In this document: positions 1 through 9,194 of the stretch, piece by piece
Numbering within the stretch: the first letter of the stretch is position 1
Layout: the number at the start of each line of letters is the position of its first letter
Source of the DNA: Chitinophagales bacterium
Lineage (GTDB): Bacteria; Bacteroidota; Bacteroidia; Chitinophagales; Chitinophagaceae
Length of the DNA: 64,000 bases
Assembly: GCA_030832085.1 (NCBI GenBank)
Contig: JAURJU010000027.1
Coordinates: 1 to 64,000, forward strand
Direction: 5' to 3'
Position numbers and translations under genes: made by a program
The notes under the pieces: generated by a model
What the model saw: only the letters and a program-made list of their open reading frames with translations
Told to the model about the DNA's origin: nothing
The model's database searches: none

Positions 1-1854
1 AACCAAACCCATGCTGATAGAAGCGGCATTTGCTCCACCCGATCCTGAAAAATTTGGTGCAAAAGAGAGGACAACATAGCGTTCAGGAACAGAGTCCATG
101 ATCTTTTCGGATATATCATACACAACCTGGTCCATATAGTCAAAGTCAGTGCCTTCAGGTGCAAGAATACTTGTTCTCAGCCTGTTCCTGTCTTCCATGG
201 GAGCCAGCTCAGAAGGAAGCTTTTTACCCACAAAGTAAATCGCGCCAACGCATGCGATGACAATCAGGAATGCAATCCAACGGTTTCGCATGAATGCTGC
301 CAGCCAACGTTGGTACCCTGATTCCATCCCCTTGAAGAAGGGTTCAGTTTTGGTATAAAACCAGGAATGCTTGTGTACATTTTTCTTGGTCAGGTAAATG
401 TTCAACACCGGTGTAAGTGAGAGCGAAACAAAAGCTGAAATCAGCACAGCCCCCGCAACCACAATGCCAAACTCCCTGAACAACCTTCCCACAAATCCCT
501 GCAGAAATATGATGGGAAGAAAAACAATAGCGAGGGTAATGGATGTTGAAATTACGGCAAAGAAGATCTCTTTGGACCCTTCGCGCGCAGCTTTCCACTT
601 GTCCATTCCCTGTTCAATCTTTTTATAGATATTTTCCGTTACCACAATTCCATCATCCACCACCAATCCGGTAGCAAGTACCAGGGATAACAGGGTCAAT
701 ACATTGATGGAAAAACCGGCAATGTACATGATGAAGAAAGCTCCCACAAGAGCCACTGGTATATCGATCAATGGCCTGAATGCAATTGACCATTCCCTGA
801 AAAAAAGATAAATGATGATGACAACCAGTAAAATTGCAATAATCAGTGTTTCTTTGACTTCCGCAATGGCTTTTCTTACAAACTGGGTTTTGTCGTATCC
901 AACCTCCAGTATTATATCGGAAGGCAGGTCTTTTTTGATAACGTCAATCCTTTTGTACAACTCATTGGCAATTTCTACCTGATTGGACCCAGGCTGGGCT
1001 ACTACACCCAGGTTGACAGAACGGATGTTGTTTTTTCTGGTGGCGGACTCCTCATTTTCAGGGCCAATGATGGCATAGCCAATATCCTTGAGCCGTATGG
1101 TTTTGCCTTCTGTCTGCCTGATGATGAGGTCATTGAAATCTTCCTCGGATGTGAGTTTACCATAGGCTTTGACCGTCATTTCTGTGGTGTTGCCCCTAAC
1201 TTTTCCGCCAGGCAGCTCAATATTTTCCCTGTCAAGGGCAGATTTGACATCCTGGATGGTGAGTTTGTAAGCAGATAGCTTTACAGGATCAAACCAGATT
1301 CTCATGGCAGGCCGTTGGCCGAAGACGCTGACACCGCTTACACCAGGAATGGTTTGTAACCTTTCCTGAACAATATTTTCAGCCAGGTCAGAGAGTTCGA
1401 GCAATGTCCTCTTGTTGCTCTGCATTTGCATGAACACAATAGGGTCAGAATCAGAGTCCTGTTTGGCAACTGTTGGAGGCGCATCAATGTCCTGCGGGAG
1501 TCTTCCTGTAACCTGTGAAACCTTTTCACGCACATCGTTTGCAGCACGTTCCAGGTCAACACCCAACTCAAACTCTACGGTTATGCTGCTGCTGCCCTGA
1601 GAACTGGATGAAGTGATATTTTTAACTCCCTCAACACCGTTAACAGCCTTCTCGATGGGTTCAGTGACCTGCTGTTCTATGATTTCAGCATTTGCACCAA
1701 CATAGCTGGTTCTTACATTCACTACTGGTGGATCAATGGCGGGATATTCCCGAACACCCAAAAAGCTGTAACCAATAACACCAAAGATGATGATGACAAT
1801 ACTACAGACTACTGCAAATACCGGTCGTTTTATGCTTAACTCAGAAAGGTTCAT
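1..1854 (-). CDS. RND efflux pump permease (HAE1/AcrB family), 3' end missing
   Basis: Inner-membrane proton-driven pump subunit that, with a periplasmic adaptor and an outer-membrane channel, exports hydrophobic compounds. The N-terminal 618 codons are present and remain open to the left edge, so only about 60% of a usual protein of roughly 1,040 residues is seen. The start at 1854 gives MNLSELSIKRPVFAVV, the standard N-terminus with the first membrane helix. The TM4 motif LATGLVVDDGIVVTENIY carries the paired Asp residues of proton relay. The adaptor gene ends 21 bp upstream on the same strand, so the two form an operon. Substrate cannot be told; the family is clear. Confidence 0.95.
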   Translation of the reverse strand, partial: MNLSELSIKRPVFAVVCSIVIIIFGVIGYSFLGVREYPAIDPPVVNVRTSYVGANAEIIEQQVTEPIEKAVNGVEGVKNITSSSSQGSSSITVEFELGVDLERAANDVREKVSQVTGRLPQDIDAPPTVAKQDSDSDPIVFMQMQSNKRTLLELSDLAENIVQERLQTIPGVSGVSVFGQRPAMRIWFDPVKLSAYKLTIQDVKSALDRENIELPGGKVRGNTTEMTVKAYGKLTSEEDFNDLIIRQTEGKTIRLKDIGYAIIGPENEESATRKNNIRSVNLGVVAQPGSNQVEIANELYKRIDVIKKDLPSDIILEVGYDKTQFVRKAIAEVKETLIIAILLVVIIIYLFFREWSIAFRPLIDIPVALVGAFFIMYIAGFSINVLTLLSLVLATGLVVDDGIVVTENIYKKIEQGMDKWKAAREGSKEIFFAVISTSITLAIVFLPIIFLQGFVGRLFREFGIVVAGAVLISAFVSLSLTPVLNIYLTKKNVHKHSWFYTKTEPFFKGMESGYQRWLAAFMRNRWIAFLIVIACVGAIYFVGKKLPSELAPMEDRNRLRTSILAPEGTDFDYMDQVVYDISEKIMDSVPERYVVLSFAPNFSGSGGANAASISMGLV

Positions 1855-1875
1855 TTCGCCAGGATTTGATGGGTT

Positions 1876-2913
1876 CTAGTTGACTTTACTCAATTTCAAT
1901 TTGGAATCCTTTCTGATAAAGAGCAGGCCTGTGGTAATTACAGTATCTCCAGGTTGAAGTCCACTGGTTATCTGAACATTGTCGGCATTTCTAAGTCCGG
2001 TGGTCACATTGACAAATTCAGGAATTCCGTTCCTATACAGCAGAAGTTGTTTTGTTCGGGCATTGGGAATGATGCATTGCGAGGGAACCATTACTGCTGC
2101 ACTGTTTGTGCCCAGTGCCAAACCTACTTTTGCGAAAGATCCCGGAACCAAGTTGTTTTTTTCATCGTTGACCGTGGCTAAAATCTTGAGGTTCCTGGTC
2201 TCAGCCTCGATGACCGTTTCTGATGCAATGATCGTAGCCTTGAATTCGCCTTCTTTTCCCTCGATACCGAAAGCAACGGTCATGCCAGGTCGAATATCAT
2301 TGCTGTATTTTTCAGGAATGCTGAAACTGATTTTTTTCTTGTCCACCTGACTGAGGGTTGTAACGACATTTGCAGGTGTGATGTAAGCCCCAAGACTTAC
2401 GTTTCTCAATCCCATTCTTCCTGAATATGGTGCACGTATTTCTGTTTTTCCAATGTTTACCATGGTCAGCTCAATATCAGCCTTGATGTTGTTGAGCTGC
2501 AATAGACTAAGGTCAAAGTCCTGCTGGCTGATGCCACTAATTTTGAGGAGTTCTCTTTGACGCTCTTCGGTTTTTTCAGCGATTTGCAATTGGACATTCA
2601 ATTTTTTGAGTTGTGCCTGAAGGTCACCGTCAAACAACTTCACGAGCAAAGCATCCTTTGCAACGGTTGCACCCTCTTTGAAATTTAATCCAATGATCCT
2701 GCCCGAAATTTCAGGCCTGATTTCTGTCAGCTCAAAAGGGAGAACATTACCTGCCACTTCAATGGCTGATGAAACTGTAGTGGGTTGTATAACGATGGCC
2801 TCAACAGATAATGGACCTGATTTCGAATTTTCAGGAGACTTTTTTGCATCTTTTTTCTCTTCGCATGCAAGCATTGCCAAGATCAGGACAAGGGCTAGGC
2901 TGTACTTTTTCAT
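1876..2913 (-). CDS. RND efflux periplasmic adaptor lipoprotein (HlyD/MdtA type)
   Basis: Membrane-fusion subunit bridging the RND permease to an outer-membrane channel. The chosen start (2913) gives MKKYSLALVLILAMLAC, a lipoprotein signal with the lipid-accepting Cys at 17; an in-frame start 12 codons upstream would spoil this signal. Next come a barrel-sandwich (lipoyl-like) half, a coiled-coil hairpin around residues 90-150, the second lipoyl half with IRAPYSGRMGLRNVSLGAYI, and a beta-barrel/MP domain ending in LLFIRKDSKLKLSKVN. At 345 residues it has normal length. The pump gene follows after 21 bp. No outer-membrane channel gene is visible in this window. Confidence 0.93.
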   Translation of the reverse strand: MKKYSLALVLILAMLACEEKKDAKKSPENSKSGPLSVEAIVIQPTTVSSAIEVAGNVLPFELTEIRPEISGRIIGLNFKEGATVAKDALLVKLFDGDLQAQLKKLNVQLQIAEKTEERQRELLKISGISQQDFDLSLLQLNNIKADIELTMVNIGKTEIRAPYSGRMGLRNVSLGAYITPANVVTTLSQVDKKKISFSIPEKYSNDIRPGMTVAFGIEGKEGEFKATIIASETVIEAETRNLKILATVNDEKNNLVPGSFAKVGLALGTNSAAVMVPSQCIIPNARTKQLLLYRNGIPEFVNVTTGLRNADNVQITSGLQPGDTVITTGLLFIRKDSKLKLSKVN

Positions 2914-3035
2914 ATAGACGAAAATAAGTTGAATTTGACTTGAAAACACATTGAATTTGATGATTTTATGATAAAAATCTTGTTATTGTTCCCTGAATGA
3001 CTCAAAAAACAAACAATGACGAATTAATAGTAGGT

Positions 3036-3368
3036 TCAACCTATTTGAGCCCCATTTTCAACCTTCATGTCTGGTTTAAGGAGAACCACCTGTCTGTTGG
3101 TGTCATAAATCCCCAAGACAAGACATTCACTGAAGAAGTTGGCGATTTGTTTTGGGGGAAAATTGACAACCGCAATGACCTGTCTTCCCACCAAAGCATC
3201 AATTGTATAGTGATGGGTAATTTGTGCTGAGGAACGTTTTATTCCCAATGTACCAAAGTCAATTTCCAATTGATATGCTGGTTTAATTGCACGTTCAAAT
3301 GGCATGGCAGAAAGAATGGTGCCCGTTCTAATATCAATTTTTTCAAAATCATCCCAGGAAATGGACAT
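3036..3368 (-). CDS. csaA: CsaA-like tRNA-binding domain protein
   Basis: Small 110-residue OB-fold protein of the CsaA/EMAP-II tRNA-binding family. MSISWDDFEKIDIRTGTI is the typical N-terminus, and the central VGRQVIAVVNFPPKQIANF segment matches the family core. CsaA of Bacillus was described as having chaperone and secretion-related activity and binds tRNA; the role here is inferred from family only. It lies 62 bp downstream of the SirB1-like gene, on the same strand as topA and the RND genes. Confidence 0.85.
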   Translation of the reverse strand: MSISWDDFEKIDIRTGTILSAMPFERAIKPAYQLEIDFGTLGIKRSSAQITHHYTIDALVGRQVIAVVNFPPKQIANFFSECLVLGIYDTNRQVVLLKPDMKVENGAQIG

Positions 3369-3430
3369 CTAAAAAGGTTTTGATAAAAATAACCAAAACA
3401 TCAGAAGACAGTGCTAAAAATGTATGATTG

Positions 3431-4297
3431 CTATTGTTCAATCATTGAAATGATGCGCTGAAGACCATCATGTCGGTCTGTAGAACCACTCAGTTGTTCA
3501 GCTTCAGCAATTGATTTCAGCCAGCGTTGAACATAGTTGACGGAGGAGGAAGGTTTGAAAACAGCAGGAGGATGCACCAGGTTCATTTTTTTGACATAGG
3601 TCTCAATGTCCTTGTGTGTATAGATTTGTCCACTCAAAGGATCGATGTAAAAAAGGATATCATTGCCTTCAAGGCTGATGATTGAACTTCCCTCTTCAGC
3701 ATAACAAAGAAGATTTTGCTTGGGAATATGGACGGGTAATACTGAGATCCCGAGCATTTCACAAACAATCAAGTACAATGAACCCAATGGATACGTATTT
3801 GAAACCTTATTGGTCAATAAATTGCCAGGATCAAAATCTGCAATCGCATTAAGATCCATTTTTACACCACGGTAGTTGTAATGGCCGAAAATGATTTTGT
3901 TGATGATATTTACTTCTTCCAAAGGAGTGAGGTAATCATTGAGTTCAAGCCAAATGGTTTTCCTTATTTTCTCGATTTCAAAAAAAAGTTGATCCCTGTC
4001 ATTTTCTGGATTCAGGTATGAAGCTACAAACAAGGATGCCTCAAGGACAGACCGATCGTTGTTGTTCTTCCATGAAATGACTGCATCTTCGAGACATTTG
4101 ATAGAAATTCCGGAAATAATGGATGAGATCTTAGCTGTTTGAACCGGGTCTTCGGTGAGTTGTTGGTATTCGCTTAAAATTGGGATGACTGCCTGACCGA
4201 AACCCATGAACCGCTTTGTGATCGATTGATACACTTCCTCATCAGGATCCTCGATAAGGTTCAGCAATGCATTGATTTCACCGTTTTTATTGATCAT
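3431..4297 (-). CDS. SirB1/transglutaminase-like family protein
   Basis: Soluble protein of 288 residues. The segment around residues 140-200 (NKIIFGHYNYRGVKMD, then NTYPLGSLYLIVCEMLGI and VLPVHIPKQNLLCYAEE) matches the SirB1/transglutaminase-like core, in which a short-lived N-terminal helical region precedes a papain-like fold. The start at 4297 (MINKNGEINALLNL) was preferred because the longer in-frame start at 4363 would run into the topA coding end; from 4297 the gap to the topA stop is 16 bp. Biochemical function is not known for the family. Likely co-transcribed with topA. Confidence 0.7.
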   Translation of the reverse strand: MINKNGEINALLNLIEDPDEEVYQSITKRFMGFGQAVIPILSEYQQLTEDPVQTAKISSIISGISIKCLEDAVISWKNNNDRSVLEASLFVASYLNPENDRDQLFFEIEKIRKTIWLELNDYLTPLEEVNIINKIIFGHYNYRGVKMDLNAIADFDPGNLLTNKVSNTYPLGSLYLIVCEMLGISVLPVHIPKQNLLCYAEEGSSIISLEGNDILFYIDPLSGQIYTHKDIETYVKKMNLVHPPAVFKPSSSVNYVQRWLKSIAEAEQLSGSTDRHDGLQRIISMIEQ

Positions 4298-4313
4298 CAA
4301 GTGATCTTTACGT

Positions 4314-6656
4314 TTATTTTTTGGGTGCCCTTCTTTTGCCGCGCGTAGGATTGGCAATGGCATGTTCTATCATGGCCTGTACTTCCTCTATGGACAAATC
4401 CTGAACATTTTCTTGTTTTTCCTTGGGAATGGGAAAATTCTTCAAACCCTTTTTGATATAAGGACCATATGGGCCCTTCAGCAATTGGATTTTCTCTTTT
4501 TCAAATACCTTGATGGTTCTCTCGTCTTTTGCCTTGCGTTTTTCAGCAATCATGGGAATCGCCACGTCAAGTGTTATCTCATAGGGGTCAAACTCTTTGG
4601 AGAGGGAATAGAACTTCTTGTCATGGGCAATATAAGGACCAAACCTTCCGATGTTTACCTGAACTGGCTGATTTTCAAATTCACCCAGTGTCCTTGGTAG
4701 TTTAAACAATGCCATGGCCTGTTCAAGGTTGATGGTTTCGATGCTCTGATCAGTCTTTAGTTTGGCAAAACGGGGTTTTTCTTCTTCCGTGGTTTCTCCA
4801 ATTTGGACCATCGGACCATATCGTCCCATTCGAGCAATTACACGTTTTCCAGTGGCTTCATCATGACCCAACTCACGTTCACCGCTGATGCGCTCAGCCT
4901 TTTCCATTGTATTGTCAACATCCTTTTTGAATGGAGAGTAGAAATCCTTGAGCATTTTGCCCCAGTTTTCAGTTCCTTCTGCTATGCTGTCAAATTCACT
5001 TTCAATCTTTGCAGTGAATCCATAGTCCAATACCTGGTCAAAATGCTGAATGAGAAAATCAGTGACGACTGCACCCAAATCAGTGGGAAATAGTTTTGAT
5101 TTTTCAGCACCGGTATTTTCCTGTTCGATGGATTTTGAAATTTTATCATTGCTGAGTTTCAATACCCTGTAATCCCTTTTTACACCTTCCTTATCGCGCT
5201 TTTCAACATATCCTCTTTTTAGAATTGTAGAAATCGTTGGTGCATACGTGGAAGGACGTCCTATACCCAGTTCCTCCATTTTTTTAACAAGGGAGGCTTC
5301 GGTATACCTTGGCTGTGGCCTTGTAAAACGCTCAGTAGCCAGCATTTCGTTCAATTCCAGGCTTTGCCCCTTTACCAAGGGTGGCAGCATGCCTTCTGTG
5401 GAAGTCTCCTCGTTTTCTTCCTCGTCATCCTTTCCTTCATTGTAAACCTTGAGAAATCCCTCAAACTTCATCACCTCTCCTTCAGCTTTGAGCATTTCGG
5501 GCTGGCTTGATATGGTAATTTCAGCAATGGTCTTTTCAAGTTCTGCATCAGCCATTTGAGATGCCATGGTCCTTTTCCAAATCAGGTCATAGAGACGCTG
5601 CCCATCTGCAATGTCAACACTGGGTTTGTCCATGTAGGTGGGTCTTATTGCCTCATGTGCTTCTTGGGCGGATTCATTCTTGTTTTTGAACTTTCTTGTT
5701 TGCAGGAATTCCTTTCCGTAGCTGTCTGTAATTTGTTTAGAGATGTCAACCATGGCGGTTTCGCTCAATGAGACGCTATCGGTCCTCATGTAAGTTATAT
5801 GACCTGCCTCATATAGTTTTTGGGCGATCAGCATGGTTTTGCTTACACCATATCCCAGCTTTCTACTGGCTTCTTGTTGAAGGGTAGAAGTGGTGAATGG
5901 GGCAGCGGGTGATTTCTTGGCAGGTTTTTTTTGTACGTCATTGACAGTATAGCCTGCACCAATACATCCTTGCAGAAACTTTTCAGCATCTTGCTGGGTA
6001 TTTTTTTTACTTGCCTCCGCTTTGAAAATTACCTGTTTGCCATTGATGTCTTTCGCCTTGAAAAATGCTTCTATTTTGAAACTGCCTGTAGCAGCGAATC
6101 CATTGATGGACCTTTCCCGTTCAACAATCAGCCTTACTGCAACACTTTGTACCCGTCCTGCACTGAGGTTTCCACGCATGCTCATTTTTCTCCAAAGGAT
6201 GGGGGATATTTCAAAACCCACGATTCTGTCAAGAATGCGCCTTGCCTGCTGCGCATTCACCAGGTTCATGTTGACTGTTCTTGGCTTTTCAACTGCTGCT
6301 CGGATAGCAGGTTTGGTAATTTCATGAAAAACAATTCGTTTTGTGGAGATAGGGTCAAGTCCCAAAACCTCACAAAGGTGCCAGCTGATGGCTTCTCCCT
6401 CACGGTCCTCATCCGTTGCAAGCCATACCTCACCTGACTTTTTGGCAATTTGTTTCAATTCTTTGACCACCTTTTCCTTTTCTTCAGGTACAATATACCT
6501 TGGCTTGAAGCCTTTCTTGATGTCAATACCCATTTCGGACTTTTCAAGATCACGGATATGACCATAACAACTCTTCACTTCAAAGTCAGCACCAAGGATC
6601 TTTTCAATGGTTTTTGCTTTTGCCGGTGACTCAACGATCAATAGGTTTTTTGCCAT
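4314..6656 (-). CDS. topA: DNA topoisomerase I (type IA)
   Basis: Relaxes negatively supercoiled DNA by cutting one strand. At 780 residues it carries an N-terminal TOPRIM domain (MAKNLLIVESPAKAKTIEKI, and the acidic motif ATDEDREGEAISWHL), then the type IA core with the active-site motif HITYMRTDSVSLS (catalytic Tyr near residue 289) and GIGRPSTYAPTI. Instead of zinc fingers, the C-terminus holds two or three short repeats of the FGPYI type (RYGPMVQIG, RFGPYIAHD, PYGPYIKKG), followed by a basic tail RGKRRAPKK. This is the usual Bacteroidota form. First gene of a minus-strand run that includes the SirB1-like gene. Confidence 0.98.
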   Translation of the reverse strand: MAKNLLIVESPAKAKTIEKILGADFEVKSCYGHIRDLEKSEMGIDIKKGFKPRYIVPEEKEKVVKELKQIAKKSGEVWLATDEDREGEAISWHLCEVLGLDPISTKRIVFHEITKPAIRAAVEKPRTVNMNLVNAQQARRILDRIVGFEISPILWRKMSMRGNLSAGRVQSVAVRLIVERERSINGFAATGSFKIEAFFKAKDINGKQVIFKAEASKKNTQQDAEKFLQGCIGAGYTVNDVQKKPAKKSPAAPFTTSTLQQEASRKLGYGVSKTMLIAQKLYEAGHITYMRTDSVSLSETAMVDISKQITDSYGKEFLQTRKFKNKNESAQEAHEAIRPTYMDKPSVDIADGQRLYDLIWKRTMASQMADAELEKTIAEITISSQPEMLKAEGEVMKFEGFLKVYNEGKDDEEENEETSTEGMLPPLVKGQSLELNEMLATERFTRPQPRYTEASLVKKMEELGIGRPSTYAPTISTILKRGYVEKRDKEGVKRDYRVLKLSNDKISKSIEQENTGAEKSKLFPTDLGAVVTDFLIQHFDQVLDYGFTAKIESEFDSIAEGTENWGKMLKDFYSPFKKDVDNTMEKAERISGERELGHDEATGKRVIARMGRYGPMVQIGETTEEEKPRFAKLKTDQSIETINLEQAMALFKLPRTLGEFENQPVQVNIGRFGPYIAHDKKFYSLSKEFDPYEITLDVAIPMIAEKRKAKDERTIKVFEKEKIQLLKGPYGPYIKKGLKNFPIPKEKQENVQDLSIEEVQAMIEHAIANPTRGKRRAPKK

Positions 6657-6785
6657 TTTTTCTTGCTCTTCGGGTTTGTTTTCGCTCCATTGTTCCAGAT
6701 GATATCATGTGGTAACTCCCCATAAAAACATCTGCATGAGGATGCAATAATAAGATAAAGAGAATGATTTATAACATATCTGCGC

Positions 6786-7625
6786 TCAAATGAAATCAAA
6801 TATTCTTTGCATAACCATAGGATCCTTGTAAATTTTTCGGTGTCCCAAGCCAGAAGTTACCATGAATTCGATATTGGCCAGAGACCTTTCCATCAAAGGT
6901 TTTACATCTGAAAGGGGGGTGATGTCATCTTCGGTATCATGTATCCAAAGGATAGGATTCTTCAGCAATGGTGCAATCCTATTGATGGAGTAAAAGGAGG
7001 TTGCTTTTCCAGATTTTTCCAAGATGTGTCGGTGAATGGCTTCCTTGATATGATCTCCCAACCCAAAAAATGAGGAAAAAAGTGAAATTGCAGATTTTGT
7101 TTCGGTTGCAGGAGCAATCAAGATCATTTTTGCATGAGGGTTGTTGTTTATTTCCTGAAAAAGACAAAGGGCAATTCCTCCGAAGGAATGAGAAATGTAA
7201 GTGTCAAATTTGCCTGTTTTTTCCTCCAGTACCCTTATCATCTCAGCATATTCCGGTGCATTTGTTCTTTTTCCTTCACTTTTTCCGTGCGCTTTTCCAT
7301 CCATGGCAAAGACTGCATATCCTTTGTTCAAAAGGGGAGTAATGTAACGATCAAAGTTGTATGCACGTGATTCAAAACCATGGAGGATCAGGGCTCTTTT
7401 GGCTGATCGTGGGTTCCAGCAGTATCCATGGATCTTAAATCCATTCACAATGATCTTGAATTCTTCACATTCATCGAAGATTGGGGGTGGAACATTCCTT
7501 GGCTTTCTGAATGGTGTGCAAAAAATATTGAAAGCTATTGCTGCACCCCACCTGGACGATATGGCAGACGCAATTTTGATTTTAGACTTTAATGAAAAAA
7601 TAACCAGCTCTTGTGCTGTGATCAT
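6786..7625 (-). CDS. Alpha/beta hydrolase
   Basis: Hydrolase of 279 residues, probably an esterase or lysophospholipase-like enzyme; substrate unknown. It shows the oxyanion segment LILHGFESRAYNF, a nucleophile elbow HSFGGIALCLF (Ser near 148, with Ser-His in place of the usual leading Gly), the acid in ILWIHDTEDDITP and the catalytic His in SGLGHRKIYKDP. There is no signal peptide, but the N-terminus is fairly hydrophobic. The gene is divergent from the KdsC-like gene. A -7 element at 7647-7654 lies about 21 bp upstream of the start. Confidence 0.85.
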   Translation of the reverse strand: MITAQELVIFSLKSKIKIASAISSRWGAAIAFNIFCTPFRKPRNVPPPIFDECEEFKIIVNGFKIHGYCWNPRSAKRALILHGFESRAYNFDRYITPLLNKGYAVFAMDGKAHGKSEGKRTNAPEYAEMIRVLEEKTGKFDTYISHSFGGIALCLFQEINNNPHAKMILIAPATETKSAISLFSSFFGLGDHIKEAIHRHILEKSGKATSFYSINRIAPLLKNPILWIHDTEDDITPLSDVKPLMERSLANIEFMVTSGLGHRKIYKDPMVMQRIFDFI

Positions 7626-7646
7626 GTAGTTTTTTTAAAGAAAATG

Positions 7647-7654
7647 CAAATATA
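7647..7654 (-). promoter_or_regulatory. Candidate -7 promoter element (TATATTTG) of the hydrolase gene
   Basis: Exact fit to the Bacteroidota TAnnTTTG element, read on the minus strand. The 3' end lies 21 bp before the start codon at 7625. No clear TTG was found at the -33 position, so this rests on the -7 match and placement. Confidence 0.45.
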
Positions 7655-7718
7655 CGCCACTACCCAACGCTGTTCTATGGTATTTATATCGAATAGTTTA
7701 ACTTTACTACTATTCAGC

Positions 7719-8240
7719 ATGCATTTACTAGAAAAAATATCCCATTTGCGTTTGTTGGTTTTTGACCTTGATGGAGTTTTGACCAATGGCAAATTATTGA
7801 TCCTGCCCAATGGCGAATGGGTCCGTGAAATGGATATCAAGGATGGATTTGCCTTGCAATACGCCGTTAAAGCTGGCTTGATCATAGCCGTCATCACCGG
7901 TTCATCTTCGATCCCGGTTAAACAAAGGTTGTCGAGATTGGGAATTGAACTGTTTTTTGAGAATGCAGTCAGCAAGTCTATAATTATCAATGATTTATTA
8001 TCAAAATATGGAATTGATAAATCTGCTGCTATGTTCATGGGAGACGACATTCCTGATCTTGATGCATTTACTGCTGTGTCAGTCAAATGCTGCCCGGCAG
8101 ATGCAGCATCCGATGTCCTGGAAATGGCGGACTATATTTCTCCCAAAAATGGTGGAAATGGTTGCGTCAGGGATGTGATTGAAAAAATATTGAGGGCACA
8201 GGGAAAATGGGTGATGGGTTCCACCATACAAAGCATTTAA
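7719..8240 (+). CDS. HAD-IIIA phosphatase, KdsC (KDO-8-phosphate phosphatase) type
   Basis: Cytosolic HAD phosphatase of 173 residues, the KdsC length, without a cap domain. Motif I is LVFDLDGVLTNGK, motif II is VITGSSS, and the acidic motif IV is MGDDIPDLDAF. By family it dephosphorylates KDO-8-phosphate or a related acid sugar in LPS core synthesis. The start at 7719 (MHLLEKISHLRLLVFD) fits the family N-terminus; an upstream extension to 7611 would overlap the divergent hydrolase gene. A near-consensus TAACTTTA at 7699-7706 could be its promoter. The next gene's ATG directly abuts its stop codon. Confidence 0.85.
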   Translation: MHLLEKISHLRLLVFDLDGVLTNGKLLILPNGEWVREMDIKDGFALQYAVKAGLIIAVITGSSSIPVKQRLSRLGIELFFENAVSKSIIINDLLSKYGIDKSAAMFMGDDIPDLDAFTAVSVKCCPADAASDVLEMADYISPKNGGNGCVRDVIEKILRAQGKWVMGSTIQSI

Positions 8241-9194
8241 ATGAGACGCAATCAACCTTTATTGGCGTTTTTTCAATTGATCCGTTATCCCAATCTTCTT
8301 TTTATTGCACTCACGCAGAGTTTGTTTTATTTCCAAATAATTGTTCCTTTTTGCTCCATTGATGGCAAATATGGACATTTATTGCAGCAGGACGATTTTC
8401 TAATGCTCCTAGCTTCTTCAATCCTGATAGCCGCCGCAGGTTATATCATCAACGATTATTTTGACATTGATATTGACAATGTCAATAAACCCGAAAGGTT
8501 GATTGTTGGCAAATTAATCAAGCGACGCTGGGCAATGCTCTTGCACCTTATTTTATCGCTGGTCGGCTTATACCTTACTGCCATCGTGGCCATGCACCTG
8601 AACAATTTGGTGCTGTTGGCTTTGAATTTCTTGAGTGTATTGCTCCTGTTGCTGTATTCTTCCACCTTCAAAAAGCGCTTGCTGATAGGAAACATCATCA
8701 TATCTGTGCTTACTGCATGGGTGGTAGGGGTGTTGTTCATCACCGAATTGAAGTTTAACGATATTGATTTCCGGAGAGATCACATGGATGCGCTTACTAC
8801 GATTTACAAATACACGCTTGTTTATGGTGGCTTTGCCTTTATCGTTTCCATGATCAGAGAAGTGGTAAAAGACATGGAAGACCTGCAAGGCGACAGGAAA
8901 TTTGGATGCACGACAATGCCCATTGTTTGGGGCATTCCCTCCACCAAGATTTTTGCCGGAGTTTGGATCATCGTGCTGGCAGCAATGATTGCAGCATTTA
9001 CCCTTTATGCAATCTTGAATGCATGGTTTTGGATGATTCCTGTATTGGGGTTTATGCTGTTTGCTTATACTTTGTTTATCCTTCAACGACTCTATAGGGC
9101 AAGTGCTGCTCCTGATTATACCAACATTAGCATGAACATAAAAATTCTCATGCTGATGGGCATTCTTTCTATGCTTTTATACAGTTTCCAATGA
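8241..9194 (+). CDS. UbiA-family prenyltransferase (GGGP geranylgeranyltransferase type)
   Basis: Integral membrane prenyltransferase of 317 residues with about eight or nine helices. The first Asp-rich motif is NDYFDIDIDNVNKPERLI and the second is KDMEDLQGDRKFGC, both of which bind the prenyl diphosphate through Mg2+. In Bacteroidota this subgroup is annotated as geranylgeranylglycerol-phosphate geranylgeranyltransferase, an enzyme known from archaeal ether-lipid synthesis; the true acceptor here is not shown by the sequence. The start codon abuts the KdsC stop, and the stop overlaps the Maf start by ATGA. Confidence 0.8.
   Translation: MRRNQPLLAFFQLIRYPNLLFIALTQSLFYFQIIVPFCSIDGKYGHLLQQDDFLMLLASSILIAAAGYIINDYFDIDIDNVNKPERLIVGKLIKRRWAMLLHLILSLVGLYLTAIVAMHLNNLVLLALNFLSVLLLLLYSSTFKKRLLIGNIIISVLTAWVVGVLFITELKFNDIDFRRDHMDALTTIYKYTLVYGGFAFIVSMIREVVKDMEDLQGDRKFGCTTMPIVWGIPSTKIFAGVWIIVLAAMIAAFTLYAILNAWFWMIPVLGFMLFAYTLFILQRLYRASAAPDYTNISMNIKILMLMGILSMLLYSFQ

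Noticed and set aside
5931-6437. A 168-codon plus-strand frame within topA
   Set aside because: Antisense to the TOPRIM and core region of topA, Cys-rich nonsense product.
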